From positions 199,371,310 through 199,435,309 of the forward strand of contig OV884056.1 of the NCBI GenBank assembly GCA_930367215.1: a stretch of DNA of 64,000 nt, written 5' to 3'. The stretch is from Pollenia angustigena (lineage: Eukaryota; Arthropoda; Insecta; Diptera; Polleniidae). Within the stretch, counting starts at the first letter, position 1. The number at the start of each line of letters is the position of its first letter. The notes under the pieces are model-generated. The model worked only from the letters and a program-made list of their open reading frames with translations. It had not been told where the DNA came from and searched no databases. This document shows, in pieces, positions 44,285-54,768 of this stretch. The translations under genes and the position numbers were made by a program.

Positions 44285-45435
44285 GACAGTTTCAGTTTAA
44301 AGGGACCTGTGGATGAAAAATCGATTTTTACATTTTTGGTGATACTTAAAATAGACAATACGCTCTTTCTAATTTGTCATAAGTAAGCTTTAAAATACAC
44401 ATTTGATAAGAAAAAAAAATGAAGTTGTTAACTTTAAGATCGTTTTTCTCCAAAATTCATTTTTTGCCCACACTGAAAGAAAAATGCTTCATATATTTAA
44501 TGAATCATTTTCATAAAAAAAATTTCCTTGGGTAAATGAAAATTTTCATTGTCTAAATGGAATTTCATAGTTATAATGAAATATTTTCGTCAAAATCGCT
44601 TCATTGGATTTCGTAATTACGTTAAAAATTTTCATTGGATATATGAAAACTTAAGTTTGTCCAAGTTAAACAAAAAATTTTAGTTGGGAACATAAAAAAA
44701 CAATATACAAACTATATTCATAAATTAATACAAAATTATAGTTTCCTTAAAAAAATGTTTAATTGTTAATTAAAAAATGGTAGATTTTATAATTTCGTAC
44801 ATCTAATGTTACATGTATGCTATTAAATTTATGAAAGCAAAAAATTTTTTTATAAAAGCAACATATTTCAATAATTGCCTTCATAAATTTAAATTTTCAT
44901 TATGACAATAAAAATGTCATTATAATAATGAAACAAAAACTTTCAATCCACTTTCAATCAACGTTGTTATTTTTATTATTGACAATTTAATCTCATATTT
45001 ACGCTCTTAATTGAGTAAAAAACATGATTTTTTTATCCAAAAACTATACTGCCCCAGTAGACTAGCTGGTAGTGAGCTAGTCTATCAGCACCGAGGTTGC
45101 GCGATCGAATCCCGCCAGAGACAGAAAAAAAAAATAAAAAATAAAATAAAGTAAAATAAAATAAGAAAAAATAAAAAAAAAAAATTATAATTAAAAAAAA
45201 TAAAAAAATTTTTACTTTATTGAAAGTATTCATTCATCCAATGAATAATATTCATAGATCTTATGTCATGTTTCATTACATCCTTTTAATGAAACAGGTT
45301 TCATTGATCCAACGAAGCGCGGCATAGGTTCCTTTTTAATGCAATTTTTCATGGGATTAATGTCAAAATTCATTGGTATTGCGAAGAAAATTCTTTCTGT
45401 GCATAGGTCCCTTTTAACTGAAACTGTCGCATATA
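44285..45435. repeat. Nested inverted-repeat elements
   Basis: Outer arms of about 28 bp (44287-44314, 'gacagtttcagtttaaaggg'; and 45404-45432 inverted) enclose a second inverted pair. The inner pair begins CACTGAAAGAAAAATG (near 44471) and ends TTTCTTCGC...TTCTTTCTGTG (to 45402). The interior is full of 'ttcattg'/'caatgaaa' motifs in both orientations, and it carries the tRNA-like sequence at 45051-45121. Target duplications are not clear. Confidence 0.55.
45051..45121 (+). other. tRNA-like (SINE-like) sequence, copy 1
   Basis: A 62-bp core ending ATCGAATCCCGCC has a B-box-like GATCGAATCCC and an A-box-like CTAGCTGGTAGTGAGC about 30 bp upstream, the layout of a tRNA-derived Pol III promoter. 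It aligns with the minus-strand copy at 61774-61842 at roughly 75-80% by eye. No full cloverleaf is evident, so I do not call a functional tRNA. Confidence 0.55.
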
Positions 45436-46200
45436 TTTTTAAAATACCAATATATTTTTCATAAAATTCTGTTCTGTATATTTTGTTTACTGCTTTGTTT
45501 GTTTTTGGTTTGGTTTACTCATTTGTTTTCTCTTTTCCTTTATGTGTATCCAGGGGCCAAATTACGGCATTCGACATCAATTGAAATTCCCATTCAAATT
45601 GTATTGTAATTTCGATCGATATCAAATGCCGTAATTTGGCCCTTGAGTTCTATTTTTATGGCTTAATTTATATGTTTTGTCGACTTTTATTTCCAAACTA
45701 GCGTTTTATTTGTGGATTTGCTGATATGGCAATACAGTCATTTGACAATAAATAAATAAATTACGTTAAAACGTTAAACCTGTCGGCCGACAAGTCGATA
45801 GTTTAAATTTAAATCTTATTTGCTTCAATAAAAATTAAATTAAAAATGTCCCACTTTCTTACGGAGCAGTTTTTATTCCATAAAAACAGTTTTTTATTTG
45901 GAAGTTGTCAGTTTTTTTTTTAATAAAAGAATAACATTTTTAATAAAAAAATAACAGTTATGGCAACACTGCGCATGGTACACACTCAGTGTCGAGGCAG
46001 TAGCAGCATATGCTGACGCTTATCTGGAACGAAAGTTTTATAGAAATTGTTGCCGAAAATTTCACGAAAATCACATGGCCAATAAAATTCTTTGAATTTA
46101 TTTTATACTGAAGATGTCGAACAGCAAACCGTCCATTATGGGTTTCTTTTATATTACCCCATTTAAATAAGCTGGAGATTAAAAAAAATCTTGACTATAA
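45436..46200. other. AT-rich DNA with a MITE
   Basis: No gene recognised. It contains the 95-bp hairpin MITE copy 2 at 45551-45645. Confidence 0.4.
45551..45645. repeat. 95-bp hairpin MITE, copy 2
   Basis: Starts CAGGGGCCAAATTACGGCAT and ends CCGTAATTTGGCCCTTG. The arms pair over about 40 bp. It has the same length as copy 1 (2852-2946), but the spacer is inverted relative to it ('cattcaaattgtattg' here, 'caatacaattcaaatg' there). Confidence 0.75.
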
Positions 46201-46202
46201 TA

Positions 46203-47097
46203 ACGGGTAATTTTTTAGCTATTATCTTTTTGGCAACACTGGTTTAAACAGCTGACGCACGTTTCGTGTTTTGTTTCACTGTCAAACATCTTCAGTTTGG
46301 TCTATAATTTAACCATGAATCGTCTTCCAAACGAACAACGCTTGCAAATTATTGAATTTTATTATCAAAATGCGTGCTCTGTTGAGAAAGTTCATCGCGC
46401 GCTTCTTGTGTTGAGCGACGAAGCTCATTTTTGGATCAATGGGTACGTTAATAAGCAGAATTGTCGATTTTGGAGTGAAGATCATCAGCCAGAAGCATTG
46501 CAAAAGCTACCAATGCATCCAGAAAAAGTCACAGTTTGTTTCGGTTTATGGGCTGGTGGCATCATTGGACCGTACTTCTTCAAGGAAGATGCGAATCGTA
46601 ACGCAACTGTGAATGGTGAGCGCCCAAAATGCAAGAGCTTGACTTGCATTACATTTGGTTTAAACAAGACGGTGCCACATGCCACACAGCACGCTTAACA
46701 ATGGACTTATTGAGAGGCGAGTTCGGTGAACATTTTATTTCACATTCGGAACCGGTCAATTGGCCGCCTAGATCGTGCCATTTAAAGCCTTTAGACTATT
46801 TTTTGAGGGGCTATGTTAAAGCTCATGTCTATACACACATGCCAGCTTCAATTGACGCATTGGAAGACAACATTGAAGCATTTAATCATGAGATACCGGC
46901 CGAAATGTTGGAAAGAGTATGCCAAAATTGGACTAAGCGGATGGACCATTTGAGGCGCGGTCAACATTTGCATGAAATAATCTTCAAACATTTAATTATA
47001 TGGGCCGTACTATCGATTCAAATAAAGATTTCATGAATTTTTCTTAATTTAATGTGTTTTTTTTAAACTTTTCTATAGCTCTTAAAAAATAACCCAT
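46203..47097 (+). mobile_element. mariner-like element, rosa (DD41D) type, internally deleted
   Basis: An 895-bp element. The left end ACGGGTAATTTTTTAGCTAT matches the reverse complement of the right end (ATGGGTTATTTTTTAAGAGC). TA flanks both sides (46201-46202 and 47098-47099). Full-length relatives are about 1.3 kb, so roughly a third is missing. It carries one broken transposase gene. Confidence 0.8.
46315..47036 (+). pseudogene. DD41D (rosa-type) mariner transposase, deleted and frameshifted
   Basis: DNA transposase of the IS630/Tc1/mariner group. It starts MNRLPNEQRLQIIEFYYQN (46315). After VHRALL the frame jumps to LSDEAHFWINGYVNKQ, so about 100 residues of the DNA-binding helix-turn-helix and linker are missing in frame. 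The first aspartate is in SDEAHFW (nt 46417). Around 46620-46629 a further deletion shifts the frame. The second part carries FKQDGATCHTA and PPRSCHLKPLDYFLRG with 41 residues between the second and third aspartates, which defines the DD41D (rosa) family. It ends near 47036. All three catalytic aspartates remain, but DNA binding should be lost. RSCH and LRG differ from the RSCD and LWG I recall for the family, suggesting drift. Confidence 0.8.
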
Positions 47098-47393
47098 TAT
47101 ATCAAATAAAACACTTACTAATAAAAAAAAACTCTCAACAACTTAAAATAATTAAAAACAGTTAACAACTTGTACCTCCCTCTAAAATCCTGTTTGCTTT
47201 CTATACTCATTAGAAATTAAATTCATTTCAAATAGTAAAAACCAGACAAAACAAAAATAAAAAAAACACACCATTCACTTAAAATTTAATTAAAAATATT
47301 CTATTCTACAATTATACAAAAAAGCACCGTGAAAAATCGACAACAATTAATTAATTACAAATAAAAAAACCAAACAAAAGTACCTCGTTCTCG

Positions 47394-47983
47394 TACAGTA
47401 CTTTTCGGTTATAGTCACATCCTTTAGTTGCAACCATAACGTGGACTATATCGCTAATGTGACTGTAAGGCTAATTCACAGATATGCCACTATGACGCAT
47501 ATAACCGAATTCGAATATAATCAAGTTATGCGAATAGAGGAAATAAAAAAATTCATATAAATAACACAGACATCAGGCTTATGGTTTTACAACAGAGTTG
47601 CATACTGTATAAAAAATAGTCAAAATAATAACAAGATATTTCATAACTGATACCAACGGCAAAAACTAATGTTTTACGAGAGAGTTGATGACAAAAATTA
47701 AATGATTTAATTCATTCTTTCTTTGGACAGCTTTTTGATTCGAAATTTAAAAAGAAGTTAGTAAATTTTGCTAATGTGACTATAACGCCATTAATTTGCT
47801 TTACTTTTCCCTTTGACTACTGTTGATAAATGGCATATATGTCAAATGTGCTTATATCGCTAAATGGACTATAACGTTAATACTTTATATTAAATTAACT
47901 TATAGCGGCAAAATAAACAGATAAAATGGACTATATCGCTAATGTGACTATAAGCGTAGTGACTATAAACGAAAAGTACTGTA
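47394..47983. mobile_element. Non-autonomous TIR element rich in internal repeats
   Basis: Termini TACAGTACTTTTCGGTTATAG and the reverse complement (TATAAACGAAAAGTACTGTA). The motif 'ggactatatcgctaatgtga' or parts of it occur four to five times (47453, 47774, 47853, 47930, 47960). The pattern of terminal plus subterminal repeats is hAT-like, but I see no 8-bp duplication. It is non-coding. Confidence 0.6.
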
Positions 47984-49340
47984 CTATTAAAATTAAATAA
48001 GCTCAACCTCTCACAAAAAAACAAAAACACAAAATTGAATTTAACTTCGTTCGTAGCACCGATGACTAAGTGTTGCAAAAAAACATTCTGCAAAAAGGAA
48101 AAAGTATCTACAGCAAATAAAATGTTATAAGCAAACGTGCTCATACCACTAAAGCAACAAAAAAAAAAAAAAAAACACCAGTACTTAACTTCTCACTAAA
48201 TAGTACGAGTTGCTCATCATCATAAGGGCAAGTTCCAATATGTACAAACAAATTTTTAATATGCGAGCAAAAAGAAAAAAAAAATATGCTCAAAAATAAT
48301 GCCCCATTATTTGTATTGCTGATCGTTACGTCCAACAATTTTTATATGCGCTGAATAATGCGCTTTATGTGTCAAAAATGTATTGCTTCAAAGTTGGAAC
48401 TCGCCATATAAAATTCATGTCTTCCGTATGCGCAATGGTAAGCGAAACGTTTATGTTTCTCCCTTACAAACCTGCTTCGTTGGAAGCTTCATTTTTTAAT
48501 AGGATATAATAAGGACATTTTAGGCTAATTTCGGTTTAAAAACTATAAAAAAAATAAGGACTTAGTTAGAAAAATTTCGATTGAAATTGGGCATTTCCAG
48601 TTTTGCAGATGAAAAAAAAATTTTTTTTAAACGATTTTTTTTTTTAAACAACAATAGATTTCCTATAATCCTATAATATTTCGCACACTTATTTAAGTCT
48701 ACTGGACCTATTGTTACGCCAAATACAAAGGAGTCCCAACAAATTTTTTTTTTGTCGTTTGGGAAACAAATTTCGTGAAAATCTCCAGGGGATTTTTTGG
48801 GGAAAAGCACTTTTTTCGCTAGGGATGTTTGGGGATAATATATTATTATAAATTTCATTTTTGCAATGGCAATACCGATTTGGTCAAGATGTGGCTACAA
48901 ATTTAAGTCTATTTTAAACTATTTCAAGAACTTGTTGAAATAGGTTTATATATGCTTTTTGTACCAACTGGCGTTTCTTCTGTTGAAATAGCTTTTTTCT
49001 GTAATGAATACAACCAAAATCGATATTTGCAACAGAATACAATATAAGTTATAAGGAGATCTTCTTAGAATAAATACACACTTTAAAATAATGCAGCTTG
49101 CTGTGACAAATTTATTCAATAATCTTAAGTGCACTTTTTAAACAAACAACATGTAAAACAAAATTGCATTGCCTTATGAATTATAAGATTATGGATTCCC
49201 TAGTTTTGGAAATGATAAATATAAATTGACGCATAATTATTTTTCTTTTGCGTTTTTACGTTACCCTTGTTACATACTATACATGTGTACATAGATACGT
49301 AGAATAGAGAATAAATAACATTAATTTTAATTATGGCCCC
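47984..49340. other. AT-rich DNA, no recognised gene
   Basis: Poly-A near 48156-48175 and poly-T tracts near 48620-48650. Nothing coding recognised. Confidence 0.4.
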
Positions 49341-49344
49341 TTAA

Positions 49345-49850
49345 GCCTAGTACTCTGTTCAAATTTGTGAAAAATGTTGAGCAACATTAATTATTTCACA
49401 CGAAAACTTTAACATGTACCGATGTTACCTATCATGCGAGTTTGTATAATTTGACGATTTTATTCCTACAGAGTATGCGACATTGTTTTGCGTATGTAAA
49501 CAAACCCCACATGTATTTTACTAAAAATAATTTTTATTAAAAAAAAATTTAATAAAAAAGAAAGTAAGTATGGATAAAAACTGTTACCGGTTGTGTTATA
49601 TTAATTTTGTATTTCTTATTAAATAATCAGTTTATCCTTTTTTGCTTTTGCTTAAAATTCCACGTGAAATAAGTGCAACTTACTTTATTTCGCAGTTGTA
49701 AAAAAATGTTGCCAGAAACATTTCGGAACTTTTTAACAAAATGAACAGAGTACAACTCTATCAACATTATTTCATAGATATTCCGCACAAGTTTTTTTCA
49801 TATGCGTTTTGACAGCATTTCACGTGAAATGTTGAACAGAGTACCAGGCT
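49345..49850. repeat. TTAA-site MITE family, copy 3
   Basis: Starts GCCTAGTACTCTGTTC and ends GAACAGAGTACCAGGCT. TTAA flanks it on the left (49341-49344). On the right the TTAA has been split by the insertion of the next element: TTA at 49851-49853 and TAA at 53937-53939. It is similar throughout to copy 2 (33505-34010). A short internal duplication of the tip motif 'atgaacagagtac' lies at 49740-49752. Confidence 0.78.
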
Positions 49851-50303
49851 TTAGGGTGGTCGTTAACTGTATGGATTAAATTTTTTTTCTATTTTTCCAT
49901 GCTCTAACCCCCAATTCGGTGAGTATTGATAAAAAACGACCCGGACATTTTTTTAGGACAATCGGGGACGGCTAAGCCGGCCCCCACGCCCGCCAAAGTT
50001 TAAGAAAAATCGTAAAGTCCGACTTGTATGACTTATATTTAAGAAAATATTTATTTTACATAAAAATCGTCTTCTAAAAAGTTGTTGTAAGTAAAGTTTC
50101 CAACAACTTTTGCCTTTACAAGTTTTCTCTAAAACTCATATTGAACAAAACCTAATTAAAATAAAAAGTAAACAGCAGCATTGATGCGAATTTTTTCTTT
50201 AGAACTGTTTTTTCTCACACACGTCAATTCAGCTTTGATTTTTGTGTTTGTGTGCGTTTGCTTAAAAGAAAAAAATAATCAAACACATATCATTTGTTTC
50301 TAA

Positions 50304-50927
50304 AGGCGCCCGTACACGACATGTATTTGTCATCTAACATGTCAAATTTTCAAGTCACATGTAATTGTTCATGTCTGTCAAAATTGCTGTTTTACAGAAG
50401 GTTTATAATATTCGGTCACAAACGTACATGTAATTTGCTTCTGACATTGTCTCTTTTTTTTAGCATTGTTATTGCAGAAACCAAAGTAGTTCTCGGTTTC
50501 AAAATAGCTTGCTGCCGCCACGAAAATATTTATTTGCGCCGTAAAATAATTTAGCCATCTTAAAATTTTTTCTTTTATTTGAAAGATACCAATTTAGAAT
50601 TTTATAATTAAACGGTTTTTATGTTTATATTTACACAAATTCTATTCAATGGTGAGATGAGCATACATATCTTGCTATTGTAAAATATTAACTTCAGCCG
50701 GCTAATGATTCCATCAATAGTTGACGCCGCTGCCAGTTTCTTCCCGGCATAGATTTCTGATGTCAGATGGTTTGTCAGAAGAAAATAGAGCACGCTCTAA
50801 TTGAAATTTTGTCAGATGCCTTTGCGTCTGACTTTTACAGAAGCAAAGGTAACACACGACATGTATGTGTTTTGCAGTGGGAAATTTGACATGTCAGATG
50901 ACAAAAACATGTCGTCTATATGCTCCT
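50304..50927. repeat. MITE with TAA target duplication, PIF/Harbinger-like
   Basis: A 624-bp element flanked by TAA (50301-50303 and 50928-50930). The arms share 'acgacatgt', 'ttgtcatct' and 'acatgtcaaattt'. The left starts AGGCGCCCGTACACG and the right arm (reversed) AGGAGCATATAGACG. It is non-coding. Confidence 0.7.
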
Positions 50928-51106
50928 TAACGTACCGCGGTTGATAAAGTTGGTGCAATTGTACTTTTTGATACAATTCAAAGCCAAATAGTACGGTGGT
51001 ACCCCCGTGACACATTTGGTACTATTTCCAAATTTTTCAAACTTATTCTTATTTGATATAAAATGGAAACTCGTATTTACTGTCCAATGAATATAAACGG
51101 ATTTCA

Positions 51107-51264
51107 GTGTTTGGTGCAAATGGTTTTGCCAAAGTGCAAATGCAAAATTTTTCGTAGCGTTTTTATGAAATCTTAAGGAAACTCTGTGTATTTTGTTGTT
51201 GGATTTAACAAAACAGCTATGATATTTTGCATTTGCTCTTTGCAAGACCATTTGCACCAAACAC
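51107..51264. repeat. 158-bp hairpin MITE
   Basis: The arms read GTGTTTGGTGCAAATGGTTT and the near-exact reverse complement, continuing with 'gcaaatgcaaaat' against 'attttgcatttgc'. The pairing is about 40 bp around a spacer of about 75 bp. Confidence 0.7.
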
Positions 51265-51386
51265 CAACTTCGCTATTGTGAATAGATTTTTGCACTTGAT
51301 CATTGGACGATTGCATATGCCACATTCTAAATCAAGTATCAGCGGCATTATTATAAAAACAAAGAAACGAAATAGGCCGTATGTAC

Positions 51387-52965
51387 TAGGGTATTCATTC
51401 GGTTAACCGTCAATCGGTTAACCGATTAATTACTACCCGATTAACAATCGGTTAATTTCATATTGGCTTTTTTCGATTAACCATTAAACCGGTTAATTTC
51501 AGTCGATTAACCGATTAACCGTTGTAACAAATATTTCAATATTTCGTAGTATTATAACATATTCGGGCATGTTCTACAAATCGAAATGAAGTGGATTTAA
51601 AATCGCACAAATTTTAAAAACGAGCCTGTAAGAAATCTTTGAGTACCAATTATCTTTATAAGAACCACTGTTGAAAACAGGAAAAACTACAGTAATTTTG
51701 CAAATAATTGAGTTCAAAATCTCGTTTGATTTCAATTCCAATTCATTTCGATTTCTTATACAAACAAAGAAGGTGTTCAGTGACCTTCATTTTAACCCAT
51801 TTTCCGCCGACCGGTGACTAAAATTACAATGTTTTTAAATTTTTTTTATTTTTTTCATCGATCAGCAGGAAAGTGGCGAAAAATGGAATAAATGTTTGAT
51901 TGTCAACACCTTTTTTGTTTCACGTTTCTCATACATATCTTCTCATATCAGTCTTTTTACAGAATCAACCGAAACAATTAGAAGTGTTAAAAATTTTTAG
52001 AAACTCTAATGGCATAATGGAGTATTTTATATGTTAAGAGAAATCCTAGAAAAGGACTGAGAAATTAGATCTACGATAAGTAAAAGAATTTTTTCCAAGT
52101 CAAGTTTTGTCAAAACTAAAGAAAATAATCGCTTTAATCCTAAATATTGTAACCAAATTACTTTTCTAAAAGATTATTGTATAAGATCTTTATTGAAAAA
52201 ACTTATAACTAATAAATTTATCTCAGTTTATTTACATATTTGGGGGATTCACAAAGTAGTCATATAGTATTATGTCTTAAAATAATTACAAGAAATATAC
52301 ATCGTCGGCTTAATACGCAAACCGGCTACATCCACTTTTTATGTAAATTGAGATGTTGATGCCGTGTGAAAGAAAAAGATAGTTTTTCTCCTATTTAAGT
52401 CTTGAAGTGTGTAAAACTAACTGTATTTTTAATTTTCTATCAAGCTGCAAATAGGGAAAATAAAAAGTTGTGTGTCTCTCCTGTAAAATGTGCTGAAAGT
52501 GAGTTAGCAGGTTTGCATAATAAGCCGACGATAAGACTGCTTTGGGGTACCGCTTATAATTTAGATTTCATTAAATGTAAATTAAATAAAAAGCATTAAA
52601 ATTTTTATTTTTACTTTTTTTAAACGATTGTAAAATATTATTAAGGATATTATGACAATATGACTTGATAGCACACCTTGTGTATTAATTGAAAAAATGC
52701 ATATTACATACTAATGAGTTGTTTTTTTGTTTGCTCGTTTTAGTTCAAGAATTATTACTTTTTTTTTACTAATAAACTTCAAATAACTAACAATTAATGC
52801 ATTTTTATATATTGAAATTACTTAAATTATAAAAAGAAACTTGATTAATCGGTTAACCGATAAAATACATAGTTAACCGATTATTATCCGATTAAACCAA
52901 AACCGCGGTTAATTAATCGAGCGATTAGCCGATTAAAGCAAAAGGTCGATTAAATGAATACCCTA
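51387..52965. mobile_element. Non-autonomous hAT with TTAACCG subterminal repeats
   Basis: A 1,579-bp element with ends TAGGGTATTCATTC and GAATACCCTA. A perfect 8-bp palindromic duplication GTATGTAC flanks it (51379-51386 and 52966-52973). 'ggttaaccgatta' and close variants occur at least six times at the left (51399-51520) and at least five times at the right (52852-52960). A short frame at 52402-52599 has no recognisable domain. Confidence 0.85.
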
Positions 52966-53940
52966 GTATGTACCAATGGTTTCAAGTGTAACCGAAACAA
53001 AAGTCTTTTTCTGTTATAAAAAAAAAATACTAATACTATTGGGGTCGAAATAGTACGATTTTAGAAGTTCGTAAGTAAAACCAATTCTCATTTGTCATCC
53101 CTGTAACATACCTGCACGCTTTCTTTATTCTTTAAGGGGGCTCTCATATAAAATTGTCAACCCCCCAATTGTCAATAGGGGGATTAAATATATGACGGAC
53201 CTTTATAAGTTTTTTGTACTTAACATACTTACCTCATAATTCCACCCTTTAGGGGGGCTCCCATACAAATATGCCGGTTTAATATAATTCTTAAATTTGG
53301 CCACTGCAGCGCCAAGATTGCCCTTAGTTGGGTCAAATGTATGACCAACCTCACATAATTTGTTTTATCCCCATTGCCAAAAAAATTTGATTTCTAAAAC
53401 GACTACGCATATTAGAAAAACCTATAACAATTGTTAAAGGAAATATTATTGTGGAATTTCGTTTTTTTTTTTTTTTTTGTTTATTTTATAAACTAAACCG
53501 TTTTTGAGTTACGCTGTGCAACCTCCTCCGTTTTCGAAATTTTGAAAACAAAAGCTTACCTAAAGCTAACGGTTGAACCACTGAATTCAGCGTACCCGAA
53601 TAAGGGTAAAACGCCAGGTGCCCGGCTGATCGGTTTTTTTTTTAATAAATAATAAAAAATTTTTTCAACAAAACTAAACAGTTTATTTTGTTTAATAAGA
53701 GATAAAGAAAAACCTGTTAACAAATTTTCTACAAAATTAATATTTTCTAAGTTATTAAACATAAAAGTCAGATTTCACGTAAAATTATAATTTTTCTCAA
53801 ACTTTGGTGGGCTTGAGGGACGGCTTAGCCTTCGCCGATCGTCCTAAAAATTTTTTTGAGTTGTTTTTTTATCAATACCCACCAAATTGGCGAGTGAGAC
53901 CTAAATAAATCCAACTTTTGATTTTAACGGGCACCCTAAT

Positions 53941-54083
53941 GGCCCCTATTACGGTTTACAACTCAACTAAGTTGACATAACTGGTTGTGATCAGTAGTGA
54001 TTTTTGTTATGTTTTTGTTCACCGCAATTAAGCAAAGTTGTAAGCCATAATACAAAAATTAAGAAATTACCGTAATAGGGGCC
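53941..54083. repeat. 143-bp inverted-repeat MITE
   Basis: Ends GGCCCCTATTACGG and CCGTAATAGGGGCC. Inner pairing includes 'tacaact' with 'agttgta'. It sits three to five bases from the TA flank of the 4.1-kb element. Confidence 0.65.
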
Positions 54084-54090
54084 TATATTA

Positions 54091-54768
54091 CACAAATGGA
54101 TTTATTTAAAAAAACCGATGTATGCATATTTTTCCATTGACATAATATTATGTATTTTATTATAAGAAAATGTGGGGATTTTTGGGGATGAAAAATCACA
54201 AATCGGGAACTCTGTTAGCAGGGCAAGTTTTTATGGCATATGCCATCAAATACATTTTAAGTCCAGCTTGCCAAAAAAAAATACCTTTTTGCAGCGTAGA
54301 AGAAATTTTTAAATAAGCTTAGCGAATATAAGACTGACTCTATTCGATATGCTAAATAAATGTTGCTTAAATCGTACGTAAAAAGTTACTTACAGCCTGT
54401 TTTTAGAAAATGTAAATATTTGTTCGTTCGTTAAAAAAAAAAAACGAACAAAATCTGATTTTGGTTTTCATAAAAATAAAAAACGTTTCCTGTGAGTGAC
54501 ATAAACAGCTTTAATTTTTTCTACATATTTTTGGCTTTTATAAAATGAACATTTTCGTCATAAATGAAAACAAAAGTGAAAAGAAGACGATAAGTAAAAG
54601 GCATCCGTTAAAAAAACAAAGCACAAAAAATGGAAAATAACTGGGATATTTTAAAGAAAGAAAACTAATTCTATAAAGGTTCACTTATTATTATATAAAT
54701 ATGTATTTACAGGTTCCAAAAATTCTATAAACAAAGGAACTACATACGATAAAAATAAATATGTATTT
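54091..54768. other. AT-rich DNA, no recognised feature
   Basis: Nothing coding seen. An 'aaaaaaaaaaacgaac' run is near 54435. Confidence 0.4.

Larger units (their letters stand above)
49854..53936. mobile_element. 4.1-kb long-TIR element with TA site, host of nested elements
   Basis: Arms of about 160 bp, 49854-50015 and 53776-53936, are inverted copies at perhaps 70% identity. They share 'gtattgataaaaaa', 'tttttaggac' and 'ggctaagccg'. The ends are GGGTG...CACCC, flanked by TA (49852-49853 and 53937-53938). It contains a TAA-site MITE (50304), a hairpin MITE (51107) and a hAT (51387), all listed separately; removing them leaves about 1.7 kb. No transposase is recognised. A duplicated 'agggggctctcatata'-like block is at 53136 and 53253. 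Confidence 0.6.

Noticed and set aside
45051..45121. Functional tRNA gene
   Set aside because: The boxes are present but the acceptor and anticodon stems do not pair convincingly, and a second diverged copy suggests a dispersed repeat.
45033..45233. Antisense frame over AAAT-rich DNA
   Set aside because: Low complexity; it overlaps the tRNA-like sequence.
51399..52960. TTAACCG arrays considered as telomere-like repeats
   Set aside because: They are confined to the two ends of a hAT with a perfect 8-bp duplication and occur in inverted orientation.
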